From Solanum dulcamara (taxonomy: Eukaryota; Streptophyta; Magnoliopsida; Solanales; Solanaceae), in contig NC_077243.1 of assembly GCF_947179165.1 (NCBI RefSeq), forward strand, positions 4,396,001 through 4,460,000: a stretch of DNA of 64,000 bases, read 5' to 3'. Within the stretch, counting starts at the first letter, position 1; each line of letters opens with the position of its first letter. A program made the translations under genes and the position numbers. Below are positions 35,501-46,303 of the stretch, piece after piece. Under the pieces are notes generated by a model. That model searched no databases. It was given only the letters and a program-made list of their open reading frames with translations, and was not told the DNA's origin.

Positions 35501-38500
35501 GCATCAGCAAGTAAGAAAAGATTGTTTCTCGGTATACATATTTTTTCCTGCCTTTCTTTGGATGATCATCTTGGCCCGAGGTGGTGGCTTCTTGTGACAT
35601 ATGTTAAAATTCCGATGTCAAAAATCTCAATTCTATTGTGGGCCAATGATTTTTCATGCTTTTATAATTCCAATTCATTCCTTCATTTTTCTTTTAAACT
35701 GAAGTTCGTTGGTTATTACCAGGTATTTTTAAAGGATACAGATGAGAGAGCATGTGCTTATATAGCCGGCCCTGCACCAAACCGTTGGGGATTTACTTTT
35801 GAGGGGAACGATCTTTTTGAGTCTATTGGCAGTCTATCTTCAAATGACCGTGAGTGTTTTCACCATATACTTGGATTCATTGTTGTAACAAGTGTCAATT
35901 TTTTGAACTTATTCCAAAAAAATTGTGACAAGTAAATGTTATCTGATAATGACCCCATGGTTGCAGAAATTTTTTCTTTAATCTCGTCTGTATTATGTTT
36001 AGAGTTGAAAAAAAAAGTTGCCTATTTCAAAAAAAAGAGTCTAGAGTTGAAAAAAATAATGTTTCATAGAAGCATCATGAGAGATGGTCGGGATGGACAT
36101 TCTAACTAACTGCAGTTCTTTCTTCTGTGGATTCATAAGCACACTAGAATTCCTCATTCCATTTTGTGTGTTTGTCTCATTCAGTCGCTTGCAGTTTGTG
36201 AAAGAAATTCAAAAAATTATCAAAGCATGTAGCAAGAGGATAACTTTGAGCTTTTTTATATGTTTAGTATTTAAAAAGTGGGTAGTAAAGAAAGAAGAAT
36301 TTAGAACACCAATGTCTCATGTGGAAGAAAAAAGATGAAGCTCAAGGTATTATTTGGGTAAAAAAGATTATTGTCTAGGGCAGCGAGAGGATCATTTTGA
36401 ACTTATTAATATGTTTAGTATTACAAAAAAGTGGGACACACCTGACATACTAATTATTGGAGGCATGGAATCAACAAGGTTGGAATCTAATACTCAAGAG
36501 AGCTTTAAATGATTGGAGATAGGTATAGTTGCTGCGCTTCTCAATACTTTTGAAGCTTTCAAAGGTTCAACTGTGGGGGCTGATTCACTTACTTGGAAAG
36601 GAGGGAACAGACTAAATTTTTCAGTGAAAGGAGCCTACTTTTTGCTATGCAGTTTAGGTGCTCACCAAGTGATTTGGCCTGGGAAACAAATTTGGAAGGT
36701 CACGTCCCCTTGCAAAGTATCATGTTTTGTCTGGCTGGTAGCTAACAAGGCTTGTTTAACTCCTGAGAACTTACAGAAGAAGGACTGGCATTTGGTTTCC
36801 AGGTGCCTCCTCTGTAATGATGCACAGGAAAACAATACTCACTTGTTCCTTCATTGTAGAGTGACTGATCAACTGTGGCAGTTGTCTTTGACATTGGGGA
36901 AGGTGAAATGGGTAATGCCAGGAATCACTCTTGACCTGTTGAGGTGCTGGAATAATTCAGCAGGGAGTAAAGCAAAATGGTGGAAAGTCATGCCAATATC
37001 TATCTGGTGGATAGTGTGGAGAGAGAAATGTCAGGTGTTTTTAGGGCAGCCAAGTGTGATGACCCGCCACATCATCACGCCACATAAGCGCCACGTAAGT
37101 GCCACATGTCACAAAGTTGCCCATGTGGAAGCCTTACATAGGAAAAATGCTAGTCCATAGTGGAAGGTTTTAGAGACATGTGGAGAATTTCCTTGGAAGA
37201 CTTTAGAATTCCATGGATTTGCATGGAAAGTCCTTAGAATCTTCTAGTTGTGTAGAGAAATCTAGAAGAGGGATTAGTTTGTAAATATGGAAGGACTTGT
37301 GTAGTAATTTTTATTTACACTTAAGCCCCTAAGGAGTAGTATAAATAGAGGGGGCATTCATTTGTAGCAAATCATCAAGCAATCAAGCATTCCTCCAAAA
37401 GCAATACAAAAGCCTTCTTCATAAAAACTCTCTTGTCTTTCTTACAATCTAGCGTTCCCTTAGCGACCTAGTCTTAAAGGCTTACTTGAGCTTACAAGAT
37501 CGTGAAAGATTCGTGAGTAAGTTGTCAAGTGCCGCACGGAAGTCTTAGTTGAAGTCTAAGTCCGTGATACAAGACTCTATACAGGAGATCAAGCTTGATT
37601 GTATTTTGTCATTGCTTTTCTGGTGTAAATATTTTTTTGTAGAGGAGTCTTAGTATACTAGAGTTTTTGGAATCTTTGTAAGTAGATATATTTTACTCAT
37701 TGAATCTTTTGTAAATCTGGCTCCAAGCACACATGCTGATGAATATACTGTTAACAACAACAACATACCCATGTAATCCCACAAGTGGGGTCGGGGGAGG
37801 GTAGGGTGCACTCAAACCTTATCCCTACCCCGTAGGATAGAGAGGCTGTTTCCGGTAGACCCTCAGCTTAAATAAACCTGCCAAACAGTTTTAATGAATA
37901 TATATATATATATTGTTACCATTATCAAGAAAAAAGAGGTGGGTAGTAAAGAAAGAAAGATGAGTCAAGAACACCGTTGTCTGAAATGTGGAAGAAAAAG
38001 AGATGAAGCTCAAGGTATTATTTGGGTAATGAATAAAAATTATTGTCTACAGAAGGTGTGATTTCCTTGTTTCCCTCCACTCTGAAGTGCTTATTTGCTC
38101 TGCTACTGTGTATGTAGTAACTATTTGTGGAACTAGTGAGTGACTGTGTTTCCTTGACTTGTTTAATTGCTTGACTTTGACTTCTTATCTTTTTATCCAT
38201 ACATGCCGTTCTTTTCACTACATTCGTTTTAAGTCTGCTGTAGTATTGCTGGTCTTGCAAAGCCTAGTTTACTATTTGTCCATATAGATTAACTAGTTAA
38301 TGCATGGTACTGCATGCATGATATACAAGGTTCTGCATTGACATAATTCAGACTGAATTCTCATACATCAGTCTTAATCTGCAAAGCTTGCTAAGAATGA
38401 AGGAGATAATGAATAATGCCTGCATGAATGGTATAATATGTTAATCATCAACATAATGCAAACCAGTGAATTTCTTTCCAGATGAGTTGGAACAAAGTGA

Positions 38501-40576
38501 CACAAACCTACAAGGACGAGTCCGTAATCATCCTCTGTTTTTTGCCATTGCAATGGGTCTATTGGCTGAGATCATAAACTCCAGGTAGATTATGAATATA
38601 ACTTTGTTTATTCATTCTAATTTGTTTCCTTCTCTTGATTTTGGATTACATGAGAAGACGTGCAGTCTCTCGGAATTCATGCTAACCTATTGAAGAACAA
38701 AACACAGTTGAAGCAAAAGATCTATATGGTGATACCAACTAGTTGGGATTACACGTTAATCCTGTTTTGTTAAAAGTTTGTAGGTCTCTATAGAATAAGT
38801 GTGAGATTTTCTTTTTTTCTTTTTTAGAAGCAAGTGTGAGTTAGAGAGCTCCTTATTTATCTCAAGGGATTATCTTTTAAGTACTTGAAGTGAGCCTTAC
38901 CCAAATAGAGCAAAATAGATATAGGGGATTCTTGTCAATGCTACTTGGGATTGAGGCATAGTTACTTGATGGTAACTGTACTTTTACTGTCACTATGGTG
39001 GTACCGAGCTGTCAAATAACCTAAAAGCTATATTCAGATGACACAAAAAAGTACCCATTACATGTCACCCTTTGCAGCATACATTTCTGGGTGGGAATTT
39101 GAGGGTTGCTGTAACTTTCTACCTTAGTTGCAATGTTGTTTCTGTTGTGCTTATATTACAGTATAACACATTTGCAGGCTTTTCACAACAGTTAGGGACT
39201 CTCTTGGATTGACATATGATGTTTCATTTGAACTTAACCTCTTTGACCGGTTGAAGCTTGGGTGGTATGTCATCTCAGTGACTTCAACTCCTGGAAAGGT
39301 ACAATCTTTTTTCTACTTGAACTAGCCTATATAATAGTTTGAATTTGTGTTCTCAAGACTGATCAATGTGCTCACAGGTGCACAAAGCTGTTGATGCTTG
39401 CAAGAGTGTCCTAAGAGGTTTGCATAGCAACAGGATTGTACCTAGGGAATTGGACCGGGTTAGTTTCTTTCCTCATGAATAATTGTTAACAACAGATCAT
39501 TCTGCAATCTGCTTCACGTCTCAGCCACTACATGAGTCATTTCCCTAGGTTTTATACTATAATTTCGAGATTCTGGCATGTGATTGACTTGTTAGTAAAA
39601 TTGATCTGAACTAATGTTTTTGAGTCTGATCTATTCATTTTCTTTTCTTCCAGGCTACAGAAATAATTTAGATGGTAGTTAGACATCATATTGTCTAAAC
39701 TAAATTCATATGGTTTACACAATTCTTTTTTGTATAGGCAAGACGAACACTGCTTATGCGACATGAAGCCGAAATTAAGTCAAATGCCTATTGGCTTGGA
39801 TTGTTATCTCATTTACAAGGACCTTCTGTACCTAGGAAGGTATTGCTTTATTCTTGGTTTATATTGTTCTAAATGTACTATTTTATTTATAACCAAAGAG
39901 ACATCATGTGGAAACCCAAAAGTTTTGCAGTTTTATTGTTTAGCTACGTTTTGTTTTGAGCTTTAACTGCTTCTATCTTCTTTTTTTGTTATCAGGACAT
40001 CTCTTGCATCAAAGATCTCACTTTGTTGTATGAAAATGCCACCATTGAAGATGTATATGTTGCCTATGAGCAGTTGAAGATAGATGAGAACTCTCTGTAC
40101 TCATGTATTGGTATTGCTGGGGCTCAGGCTGGAGAAGACGTTTCTGGTAAAATTATGGATTTCTGAATGTGGTTTGAATTGCTTTAAGTTTCTTTCATTA
40201 CCGTCCTCTTTTTACCTGCCTTCACTTTCTTGATCATAACATTTTCCTCTTCAAGCTGGAATAATGGCTCTATACCTTTGAACGACATTATCATGGCTTG
40301 TCATTGCCTACTTTTTGTTTCTCTTCACTTGGGTCCTAAAAGCTTTGTGGCCAATGAGTAGTAGTTGTTCCTGTTATTCATTTCGTCCTACTCTGTAGGA
40401 AGTTTCTCAACTCATGGGTAATTATGTGCTCTAGGCAACTCTTGTTCTACATTTTGCCATTGACAAATTGAACTGTTTGTGCAGCCTCATTAGAAGTGGA
40501 AGAAACAGATGAGGGACTTCAAGGTATTGTTCCCATGGGACGTGGGTCGTCTACTGTGACACGTCCAACTACATGA
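23597..40576 (+). CDS. SPP: stromal processing peptidase, chloroplastic
   Basis: M16 (pitrilysin-type) zinc metallopeptidase that removes transit peptides from precursors imported into the chloroplast stroma. Exons: 23597-23782, 25084-25275, 26022-26248, 27014-27212, 27716-27763, 27935-28042, 28157-28345, 28433-28732, 29889-29990, 31272-31406, 32010-32234, 32569-32772, 33261-33431, 33724-33873, 34496-34633, 34994-35221, 35358-35510, 35723-35849, 38482-38584, 39178-39298, 39378-39458, 39738-39839, 39996-40146, 40485-40576; phases close, giving 1243 residues, close to my recollection for Arabidopsis. Residues 1 to about 130 are a Ser/Arg-rich transit peptide. The inverted zinc motif HMIEH is at 225-229, and the third ligand is Glu306 in AILSELQ. 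The C-terminal M16-like half is complete and ends MGRGSSTVTRPTT. Start ATG 23597 precedes MQATSVVF. The join of exon 1 to 25084 is the least certain; an extra small exon cannot be excluded. Introns carry several transposon relics. Confidence 0.95.
24307..24455 (-). mobile_element. tRNA-related SINE relic in SPP intron 1
   Basis: Read on the minus strand, a Pol III A-box-like TGGTCTAGTGG (24433-24443) is followed about 34 bp later by a B-box-like GTTCAAATC (about 24389-24398). This spacing is normal for tRNA-derived internal promoters. The phrase 'GTGGTCTAGTGGCCAATG' is typical of plant SINE heads. The 3' end was not resolved. The element is antisense to SPP. Confidence 0.6.
25913..25969. repeat. 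tandem duplicate of about 28 bp in SPP intron 2
   Basis: Two consecutive copies of a block containing TTAAATTCAAATTGTTCGAC differ by one base, ending about 50 bp before the exon 3 acceptor. This is a short local duplication with no sign of effect on splicing. Confidence 0.8.
31168..31183 (+). repeat. G16 homopolymer in SPP intron 9
   Basis: Sixteen consecutive guanines, about 90 bp upstream of the exon 10 acceptor. It may be length-polymorphic or a sequencing-sensitive site. Confidence 0.9.
31524..31800 (+). mobile_element. copia LTR/primer-binding-site relic in SPP intron 10
   Basis: A block (GTTGGAG.TATAAT.AAGTAAA..AAA, 'GCTTAAGTTTT.AGATGAGATGGT.ACA') occurs twice, at about 31524-31610 and 31721-31798. 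Between them lie 'TTCAACATGGTATATTTGC', reminiscent of the TGGTATCAGAGC primer-binding site that follows copia LTRs, and 'CTTGGGTTTGAGTCTCACTG'. This resembles a short retroelement derivative with flanking repeats. Boundaries are uncertain. Confidence 0.4.
32946..33044 (+). mobile_element. TS/SolS-type SINE 3' fragment
   Basis: Contains CCTCTCTACCTCCGCGAG, AGGGGTATGGTCTGCATACA, TCTCCAGACCCAC and TGTGGGATTACACAGGGT, the recognisable 3' half of Solanaceae SINEs. The 5' tRNA-like part is not present. It lies in SPP intron 12. Confidence 0.75.
33070..33164 (+). mobile_element. second TS/SolS-type SINE 3' fragment, with TTG tail
   Basis: Same family as the fragment just upstream: CCTCTCTACCTCCATGAGGT, GGGGTAAGGTCCGCATACC, CACCTGTGGGATTACACTGG, ending GTTGTTGTTG. 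The two copies lie head to tail within 25 bp and share an upstream TGAATTTTTGTTTTC-like spacer, so they may have arisen by local duplication. They lie about 100 bp before SPP exon 13. Confidence 0.8.
36505..37742 (+). pseudogene. L1-like retrotransposon fragment (zf-RVT region) split by an LTR
   Basis: An open frame from 36513 encodes the C-terminal zinc-binding region of plant L1-type reverse transcriptases: 'FSVKGAYFLL', 'WKVTSPCKVSCFVWLVANKA', 'CLLCNDAQENNTHLFLHC', 'LWQLSL', then 'SIWWIVWREKCQVF'. The element is truncated at its 5' side. It is interrupted at 37055 by the 668-bp insertion listed separately and appears to resume at 37723. It lies in SPP intron 18 in sense orientation. Confidence 0.85.
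37055..37722 (+). mobile_element. solo-LTR-like insertion with CCAAG duplication, nested in L1 fragment
   Basis: A 668-bp segment starts TGTGATGACCCGCCACATC and is flanked on both sides by CCAAG (37050-37054 and 37723-37727). It has a promoter-like TATAAATAGAGG at about 37340 on the plus strand, followed by a leader and a T-rich end, as in an LTR. The 3' end reads AATCTGGCT rather than canonical CA, so either the end has mutated or the family has unusual termini. No internal domain is present. Joining the two flanks restores continuity of the L1 sequence, supporting a nested insertion. Confidence 0.75.
37752..37868 (-). mobile_element. antisense TS/SolS-type SINE fragment
   Basis: On the plus strand it reads AACAACAACAACATACCC, AATCCCACAAGTGGGGTC, CTTATCCCTACCCCG and AGAGAGGCTGTTTCCGG, which is the reverse complement of the SINE 3' region with its TTG tail. 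It follows directly after the L1/LTR nest in SPP intron 18. Confidence 0.8.
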
Positions 40577-42600
40577 TTCATAAGCGAAAAAATCGTTGAT
40601 CAGATAAGGTAAAACTCTTGACTGTTAAATCTCACCAAATATAGGCATTTCTATCATTCAATTTCTGGGAATTTGTGAAGCTAAGCCTCTGAAAAGGAAT
40701 TGATGATCTGACACTCTGCTGATTGGTAGTTTAAAAAAGTAGTAGAAAAGGTAATAATGAGAGGTGTTTCGGAAACATGAGATTCAAGCTATATGATTCT
40801 GTATTTTAGATGTTTTCTCTTATCTATTATATTGTCATCAGAATGGTTTGAAACTAGAGAAAATGTTTGTTCACAGAGGTCTAACTTTATGTTGTTTCTT
40901 CTCTCTAAGACATGAGAATAGGTTTGGATCTTTAATTCCTTGTATTCTCTTCTTTTAAGAAGAAATGCATTAGATGGTGTAATACTAGTTTATGCCATGT
41001 CCATGGTTTTTTCTAGCCTTGCAGATTTGGTCCATTAGTCATTTTACATTATCAAGCTAACAGTAGTCCTCACAATGGATTGGAACTTGTGTTTAAACCA
41101 CGTTTTGCTGTCTTTCTTAGGTTGTAGGTTATAATACACGCACAAAAGGTTTACACGACAAGCTTGTGCATCTTACATGATTATTGACATGTGAGTAAGA
41201 GGAGGTTTAGTAAGATCTTTAAATGTCTGAAACCTGCAGAAGTTCCAAAATAATAAGTAATTGGAGCAACCTTCTATGATGGTTTGTGCAAAGAACTACT
41301 CTTCTTGAGGCCAAGCAAGATTATTTGCAGAAGTGACAGTTTTACTCTGGTCATCCATCGTTCCTTTCGCAATGTATCAACCTGTTTAATGATAAAAATC
41401 CACACAATTTTTCTGTCTTTTTTTCGGTTACCACAAAGATCGAGTAGCAGTTGGTATCACTTCTATATTTGATGTATAGATTCTATAGCTGGGGATTTTT
41501 CTTTATCCCCCTGTATTTGTTGAGGAAAGTCAGAAACTGACAAGATCACAGCTCATGTATTGTGTACATATGTAAGTGCAGATGCAGAATATACTTGCAT
41601 TCTTTTCTAACTCTTGCTCTCTCTCTCTTTGGTATCATTTTTGCAAAGCACTCACTTCCCTTTCCACCCCGTGGGATTTCACGGTATGTCGCCGTTGTAC
41701 TCACTTCCATTTCCAAATAATAGTCTGCTTACATTTCATACTAGATAACAATCTCGAGATTATGATTGTCGGAAGTAAACATCAAATTGATACATTTGGT
41801 CTTCTCCAAAGTTCTTTCGGTAAGGTTAAAATTGGAAATACAAATTTATTCTAAGTATATTTGTAGCACTTATCACATGTTTATATTATGCCCAATCTCT
41901 TTTTGCCCCAATTAAAATAAAAGTTTGTTCTCTGTACAGAAAAGGGACAAAAATTGCCCCTAACATTATCTTGCGTAGGAGTGTGCATTTGGTTTGGTTT
42001 TCCGTTATTCTAATTTTGTTTTGATTCGAATTTTCAAGCTATTCGGTTGTCATGTAAGATTACACGAATCGGTATAATTCATGCCGAAAAAAATAAAACA
42101 AATTATTCTAAAGAACGAGAGGGAGTAGCTCTAGACCTTTTTAACTGTTCAGGTATTGACAGAGAAATAAATCCTTGCCTTTCAGTTATTTCCATTATTT
42201 CATAGAGCACAGAAGTCAGAAGTATCTAAATCGACACCTAACATGACCATAGCCTTCTATTTTACTGATCAAAGCAGTATCTCAGTTGGAGAAAAAAGCT
42301 CATCCTATTAAGGGAAGATACAAGTCTGGGTTTTACTAATTGTATGAAGCAACATCTTAAAACAGTGACCAAATGGTACATTACACCAACATGAGCCTAT
42401 AACAACTGCCCATACTAGTTTTCCCTTCATTGAGGGACCAAGGCTAAAGGAGTTGTGTTCTTGAACCATAAAGGAAACATCACTCTCCCTTTAAAACAGA
42501 AGCTACTAAACATAAGTATTATCAACTCCTGTCTGAGCACTAAAAAGAAAAATGGAAGAAATAATTGGACAGCAAAAACAATATGCATTTCCAGGAGCTC
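40577..42600. other. region between convergent SPP and NFXL1
   Basis: Holds the SPP 3' UTR (extent unknown) and the NFXL1 3' UTR. About 41980-42070 has the GGTTTGGTTTTCC/GATTCGAATTTTC type of dispersed repeat also seen near 125-300 and 4680-5095. The open frames at 41284-41472 and 41576-41854 have no domain. No other structure was seen. Confidence 0.5.
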
Positions 42601-45600
42601 TCAATCGTAAGCCTTGTCCCAATCGTCCACTACATCTGCCATATCGTTGATCCCCACATCTTGAGGTTTGGGGGGCAAAGTTGAACCCCCCACTTCTGTC
42701 TCAGTAACTGGTTCCTTGATTGTAATAGATGCCCTGGGCAAGCTGGAAGTAATTTCAGGTTCTAAGACACTCCACCTATTAGACGAGGCAGCAGGTGGAG
42801 CTTCATTCGCCCTCCAGGCAGAAGGGGCTGCTGAATCAGTGGGATTCTTGGCCCATTCTTCAGCATCCCATGGACTCTCCCTCAAATGAGGCTCCTGGAC
42901 TACAGCCTTCTTCCATGGATTACCCTTAAGAGCTGCAACTCCTCCCCCATCCTTGGCTCCTCCAGAGACTCCCCAAACATTAGTAGTGGATGCCACTGCT
43001 GATGCAACACCACTCTGAGGAACTACAGCAGCACCACAATAAGCCGACCCCTGGTCTAGCCTTCTCATAGCTGTTGCTGCTCGGGCAGGATCACTGAACA
43101 CAGCCAAGGCATTCTTGTCATTCAACCAGACAAGCTCGCACTCACCACCAAACCTAAGAACTAACGCACTAATGTCTGCATCTCTTGGCAAGTCAAACAA
43201 AGCCACAACAAGCCTTGGATCCATATCCACCAGAGAATCAAAAACAGCAGGCTGAGCAATGTTATTAACAGTACAACCTTTGGCACCAAGTATACGTGTT
43301 GGAGCTTTCGACTTGGGTGTAACATGTACAGCTATGAATCTCTTGGGTTCCCAACCAGCTGCATTTACTGAAAGTTTCCACCTTGCAGCTATCAGTCTAA
43401 TTGCATCCCGCTTTTCTTTCGACATTGGGCAAAAAACATGAACTTTGAGCGCATTCACCCCCCCTCTGCTCCTGCCAAGAACCAAAAACTTGCACCTTTC
43501 CTCTATAGACAACACCCACTTAGCGTCCCGCCTAAGAAGATCCCCCAGCACTTCAGATACAGCTGCATTCTCACCAAAATGGAGGGCCTCCAAATTAGGG
43601 GGAGTTATACCAAAAGCATCAGAAAGAACCTTTTTCTTCTCCATCTTTGCACACTCATCATCACAAGTGAGCTTCCTCTGACCAAGAGGAACCTTCTTCC
43701 CATTTATTTCAATAGGTTGAAGAGGTGAAGGCAGCTTTTGGATTATTGAAGCTTCGAAAACAGAGTCAACGTTCTGACCTCCAGCATCACAGGGAACATT
43801 TGCTGTGATCCGGCCACAAGAACAAGTAATAGTAACAGGAAACTCACATCTAACATCTGGACATGGCGAAGAGGGGTGACAAAGAGCAGTACATGTGTGC
43901 CTGCAATCTCTTCTAGGAGCACCACACGTCTGACCACAAGAGGCTCTGGAACCGTTGCTGGGTCCGGCAGAAACATCACATGGCGAAGGATGACAAGTTC
44001 TAGCACATGCGTGCAAGCCACACTGCCTGGTCTTCCCACAAAGCTTGTTGCATCTGATGTCCTTTGATCCGCAAGGTATATTTCTCAAAATTACATGTCC
44101 ACCAACGCACTCTTTTGCTACAGGAACAGCACACGGCAAGCAGTCTCCAAAATGGCAGCTGTGAGTAGGTGGGTGGCCACAAGGCTGAGAAACCGAGCAT
44201 GGTAACTGACATGAAGGAAGAGGTGTGCCACAAGGTAGCGGAGGAGGGATTGATGTTCTCCCACAAGTACAAGTCAAATCAGTGAAAATTGTCTCAAGGC
44301 AGGGAGGGCAGTGACCACTGTGACAAAGTGACTCGCAAGAATGTTGCCCACATCTAAGCTTCTTCTCACATGGCATTGAACAAAAATGAGGATTCCAGCC
44401 ATCAGTGATGGAATTTTTTGGATTAGAAAGAGGGCAACATCGCTCACTACAGCGATGCCTTCCACAGTTCTTCTTTTGCCCACAAGGTCTATCACAAGTG
44501 AACTTCTCATCTTCTGCCTGCGTTCTGTAACACTCCACTGTACGAGAAGTTGATCCACAGCGGCAGCGTTGAGTCACAGGAACAAGACATGGTGCACAAT
44601 CACCAGAATGACACATAGCTTCACAGCGATGTACCCCACACCGGAGGCTTTTACCACAGACCTTGGAACAGGTTGGAATTGGATCCAAACAACTGTGTCT
44701 TTCTTCTTCCAAGCTAGTTTTACCGCAACAGCACGTCTTGACTTTGCTTGGCAACAAGGCACAGTCCCCACATGGCCCTGGATGGCAGAGCTCACGACAG
44801 ACGTGGTTTCCGCAATTAAGCTTCTTTCCACAAGATGAATTGCATGAAAAGACGCCATCCTCCATCTTGATATCTCCTTTCACACCCATATCACCACAAA
44901 GAAGGGATTCTATTTTCTTCTTACAAAAGCAATAGGCATTCACAACAATCTGACAATGGCCACAAGGACCAACATGGCAAGTCTGCTCACACCGATGACG
45001 CCCACAGTCAAGAAGCTTACCACACTGCTGTCCGCATGTAAGAACGGGCTTCCGATCAGAGCAGCGAGTGGTAATTACTTCCTTTCCGCAGGGGCAACTT
45101 CTAGCTGGAGCAAATGCCTTACAAGGAGGACAAGGACCAGGATGGCATTGTAGGACACAAACATGAGGGCAAAGATCCTCTTCACTCAGACCATGCCCTG
45201 GAAGCTCCTTCTCAAGTTTCTTGCCACAAGGCTCTCCGCATGAATGTGGAGTCAAGTACAAATCTGAAGGAGGGTCTTGCCTCTTCCCACAAAAGCAAAG
45301 ATACCGTATGTCCCTGGATGAAGTGAGCTGGACTGATTGACAACCTGGGCAACGCCAATTAAACCCTTGATTCTTCTCTGAAGATGTGTCAACAGAAGTG
45401 GGAGCTCTTGCCCATTTCTTGGTACAATTAAGATGGAAAATCGAGTAACAGCTCGAACATGACCACATGGGCGCGGACCTCCTCACTATATCGTAGCATA
45501 TCATGCACTCGATGTTTCCCTTCAAGAGCTTCTCCTGAATTTCTTGCACAAGTTGGGGCAAATTAGGATCCTTCATCCGTTCTTGATTAATCCTCCCGTT

Positions 45601-45960
45601 GACCTGCCTGACCTGCCTCTCCATCCTGTTCTCCTGATGATTATAGCTCTCTCTGCCCCTTCCCCTCTCTCTCCTCTGATTCCCATACGTCCCCCTATTG
45701 TATTTGGGTTCCACATAGGTCTGATTTCGATTAACCGACACATTATCGTTGTCTCTTCCATTCACACCGAACCCAGGGTTCACAACAGTGGTTGTTGTTA
45801 CCGTGGTGACAGGGGCAGCTGAAAATGAAACAGTGTTGGTGGGAGTTGATGATCCCCTAGCCACCCACTCACGACGAGCAACACTTTGAACAGGATTATT
45901 ATTGTTTCTAGGCCGATTACTGTTGTTATTCCTTCTATTGTTTTGTGCAGGAAAGCTCAT
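42601..45960 (-). CDS. NFXL1: NF-X1-type zinc finger protein NFXL1
   Basis: Nuclear RING and NF-X1 zinc-finger protein. In Arabidopsis NFXL1 modulates salt, osmotic and defence responses. The coding region is one uninterrupted exon of 1119 codons, close to the family length (Arabidopsis about 1190). An upstream extension of the frame to 46065 is rejected because MSFPAQNN at 45960 begins the conserved N-terminus and a splice acceptor lies between. Order: Asn/Arg-rich N-terminus with RGRGRE; RING-type finger from CMIC (Cys152/155) to CPGC (Cys204/207); then about ten NF-X1 repeats (CG..L.CG.H.C...CH.G.C..C) up to about residue 750; then a Lys/Arg-rich region with R3H- and RRM-like features; and an acidic tail ending VVDDWDKAYD. 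The 5' UTR appears to have an intron (about 46092-46002). Confidence 0.96.
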   Translation of the reverse strand: MSFPAQNNRRNNNSNRPRNNNNPVQSVARREWVARGSSTPTNTVSFSAAPVTTVTTTTVVNPGFGVNGRDNDNVSVNRNQTYVEPKYNRGTYGNQRRERGRGRESYNHQENRMERQVRQVNGRINQERMKDPNLPQLVQEIQEKLLKGNIECMICYDIVRRSAPMWSCSSCYSIFHLNCTKKWARAPTSVDTSSEKNQGFNWRCPGCQSVQLTSSRDIRYLCFCGKRQDPPSDLYLTPHSCGEPCGKKLEKELPGHGLSEEDLCPHVCVLQCHPGPCPPCKAFAPARSCPCGKEVITTRCSDRKPVLTCGQQCGKLLDCGRHRCEQTCHVGPCGHCQIVVNAYCFCKKKIESLLCGDMGVKGDIKMEDGVFSCNSSCGKKLNCGNHVCRELCHPGPCGDCALLPSKVKTCCCGKTSLEEERHSCLDPIPTCSKVCGKSLRCGVHRCEAMCHSGDCAPCLVPVTQRCRCGSTSRTVECYRTQAEDEKFTCDRPCGQKKNCGRHRCSERCCPLSNPKNSITDGWNPHFCSMPCEKKLRCGQHSCESLCHSGHCPPCLETIFTDLTCTCGRTSIPPPLPCGTPLPSCQLPCSVSQPCGHPPTHSCHFGDCLPCAVPVAKECVGGHVILRNIPCGSKDIRCNKLCGKTRQCGLHACARTCHPSPCDVSAGPSNGSRASCGQTCGAPRRDCRHTCTALCHPSSPCPDVRCEFPVTITCSCGRITANVPCDAGGQNVDSVFEASIIQKLPSPLQPIEINGKKVPLGQRKLTCDDECAKMEKKKVLSDAFGITPPNLEALHFGENAAVSEVLGDLLRRDAKWVLSIEERCKFLVLGRSRGGVNALKVHVFCPMSKEKRDAIRLIAARWKLSVNAAGWEPKRFIAVHVTPKSKAPTRILGAKGCTVNNIAQPAVFDSLVDMDPRLVVALFDLPRDADISALVLRFGGECELVWLNDKNALAVFSDPARAATAMRRLDQGSAYCGAAVVPQSGVASAVASTTNVWGVSGGAKDGGGVAALKGNPWKKAVVQEPHLRESPWDAEEWAKNPTDSAAPSAWRANEAPPAASSNRWSVLEPEITSSLPRASITIKEPVTETEVGGSTLPPKPQDVGINDMADVVDDWDKAYD

Positions 45961-46001
45961 ATTCTGACGCGAATTTCTTATATAACTATCCAAACACAGA
46001 T

Positions 46002-46092
46002 TCCTATACAGAAAAAAAAAAAGAAGGGGGGGAGGGGATTCAGAAAATTGAAAAAAGGAATTCAATTTTCAAACCCTAAATATTAACGAAAA
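46002..46092 (-). other. probable NFXL1 5' UTR intron
   Basis: On the minus strand an AATAAG/GTATTT donor near 46092 and a TTTTTTCTGTATAG/GAATC acceptor near 46002 bracket about 90 bp of T-rich DNA, with a G/C homopolymer run inside. Removing it would join the 5' leader to the region just upstream of the NFXL1 start. Confidence 0.5.
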
Positions 46093-46303
46093 TGTTAAAT
46101 ACCTTATTCGATAAAACAGGATCAACGGCCCGAACACAAATTTCACAAACAGAAGTTTTGTTGTTTGCGATTCGCCGGAGACGGCCACTGATATTTTTTC
46201 TGTGGAGAAGAGAAGATGGAATGATAATGAAGAGAGGGGAAGGAAATGTATAAATAGGGCTAAAAGTTCGCCTTGGTGAACAAGCGAATTGGACAGCTGA
46301 CAT

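Noticed and set aside
43438..45326. Plus-strand ORFs opposite NFXL1
   Set aside because: They are antisense shadows of the Cys-rich repeats of NFXL1 and have no independent features.
45961..46065. 35-residue N-terminal extension of NFXL1
   Set aside because: It reads across a probable 5' UTR intron acceptor and is Pro/Phe-rich low complexity; MSFPAQ at 45960 is the better start.
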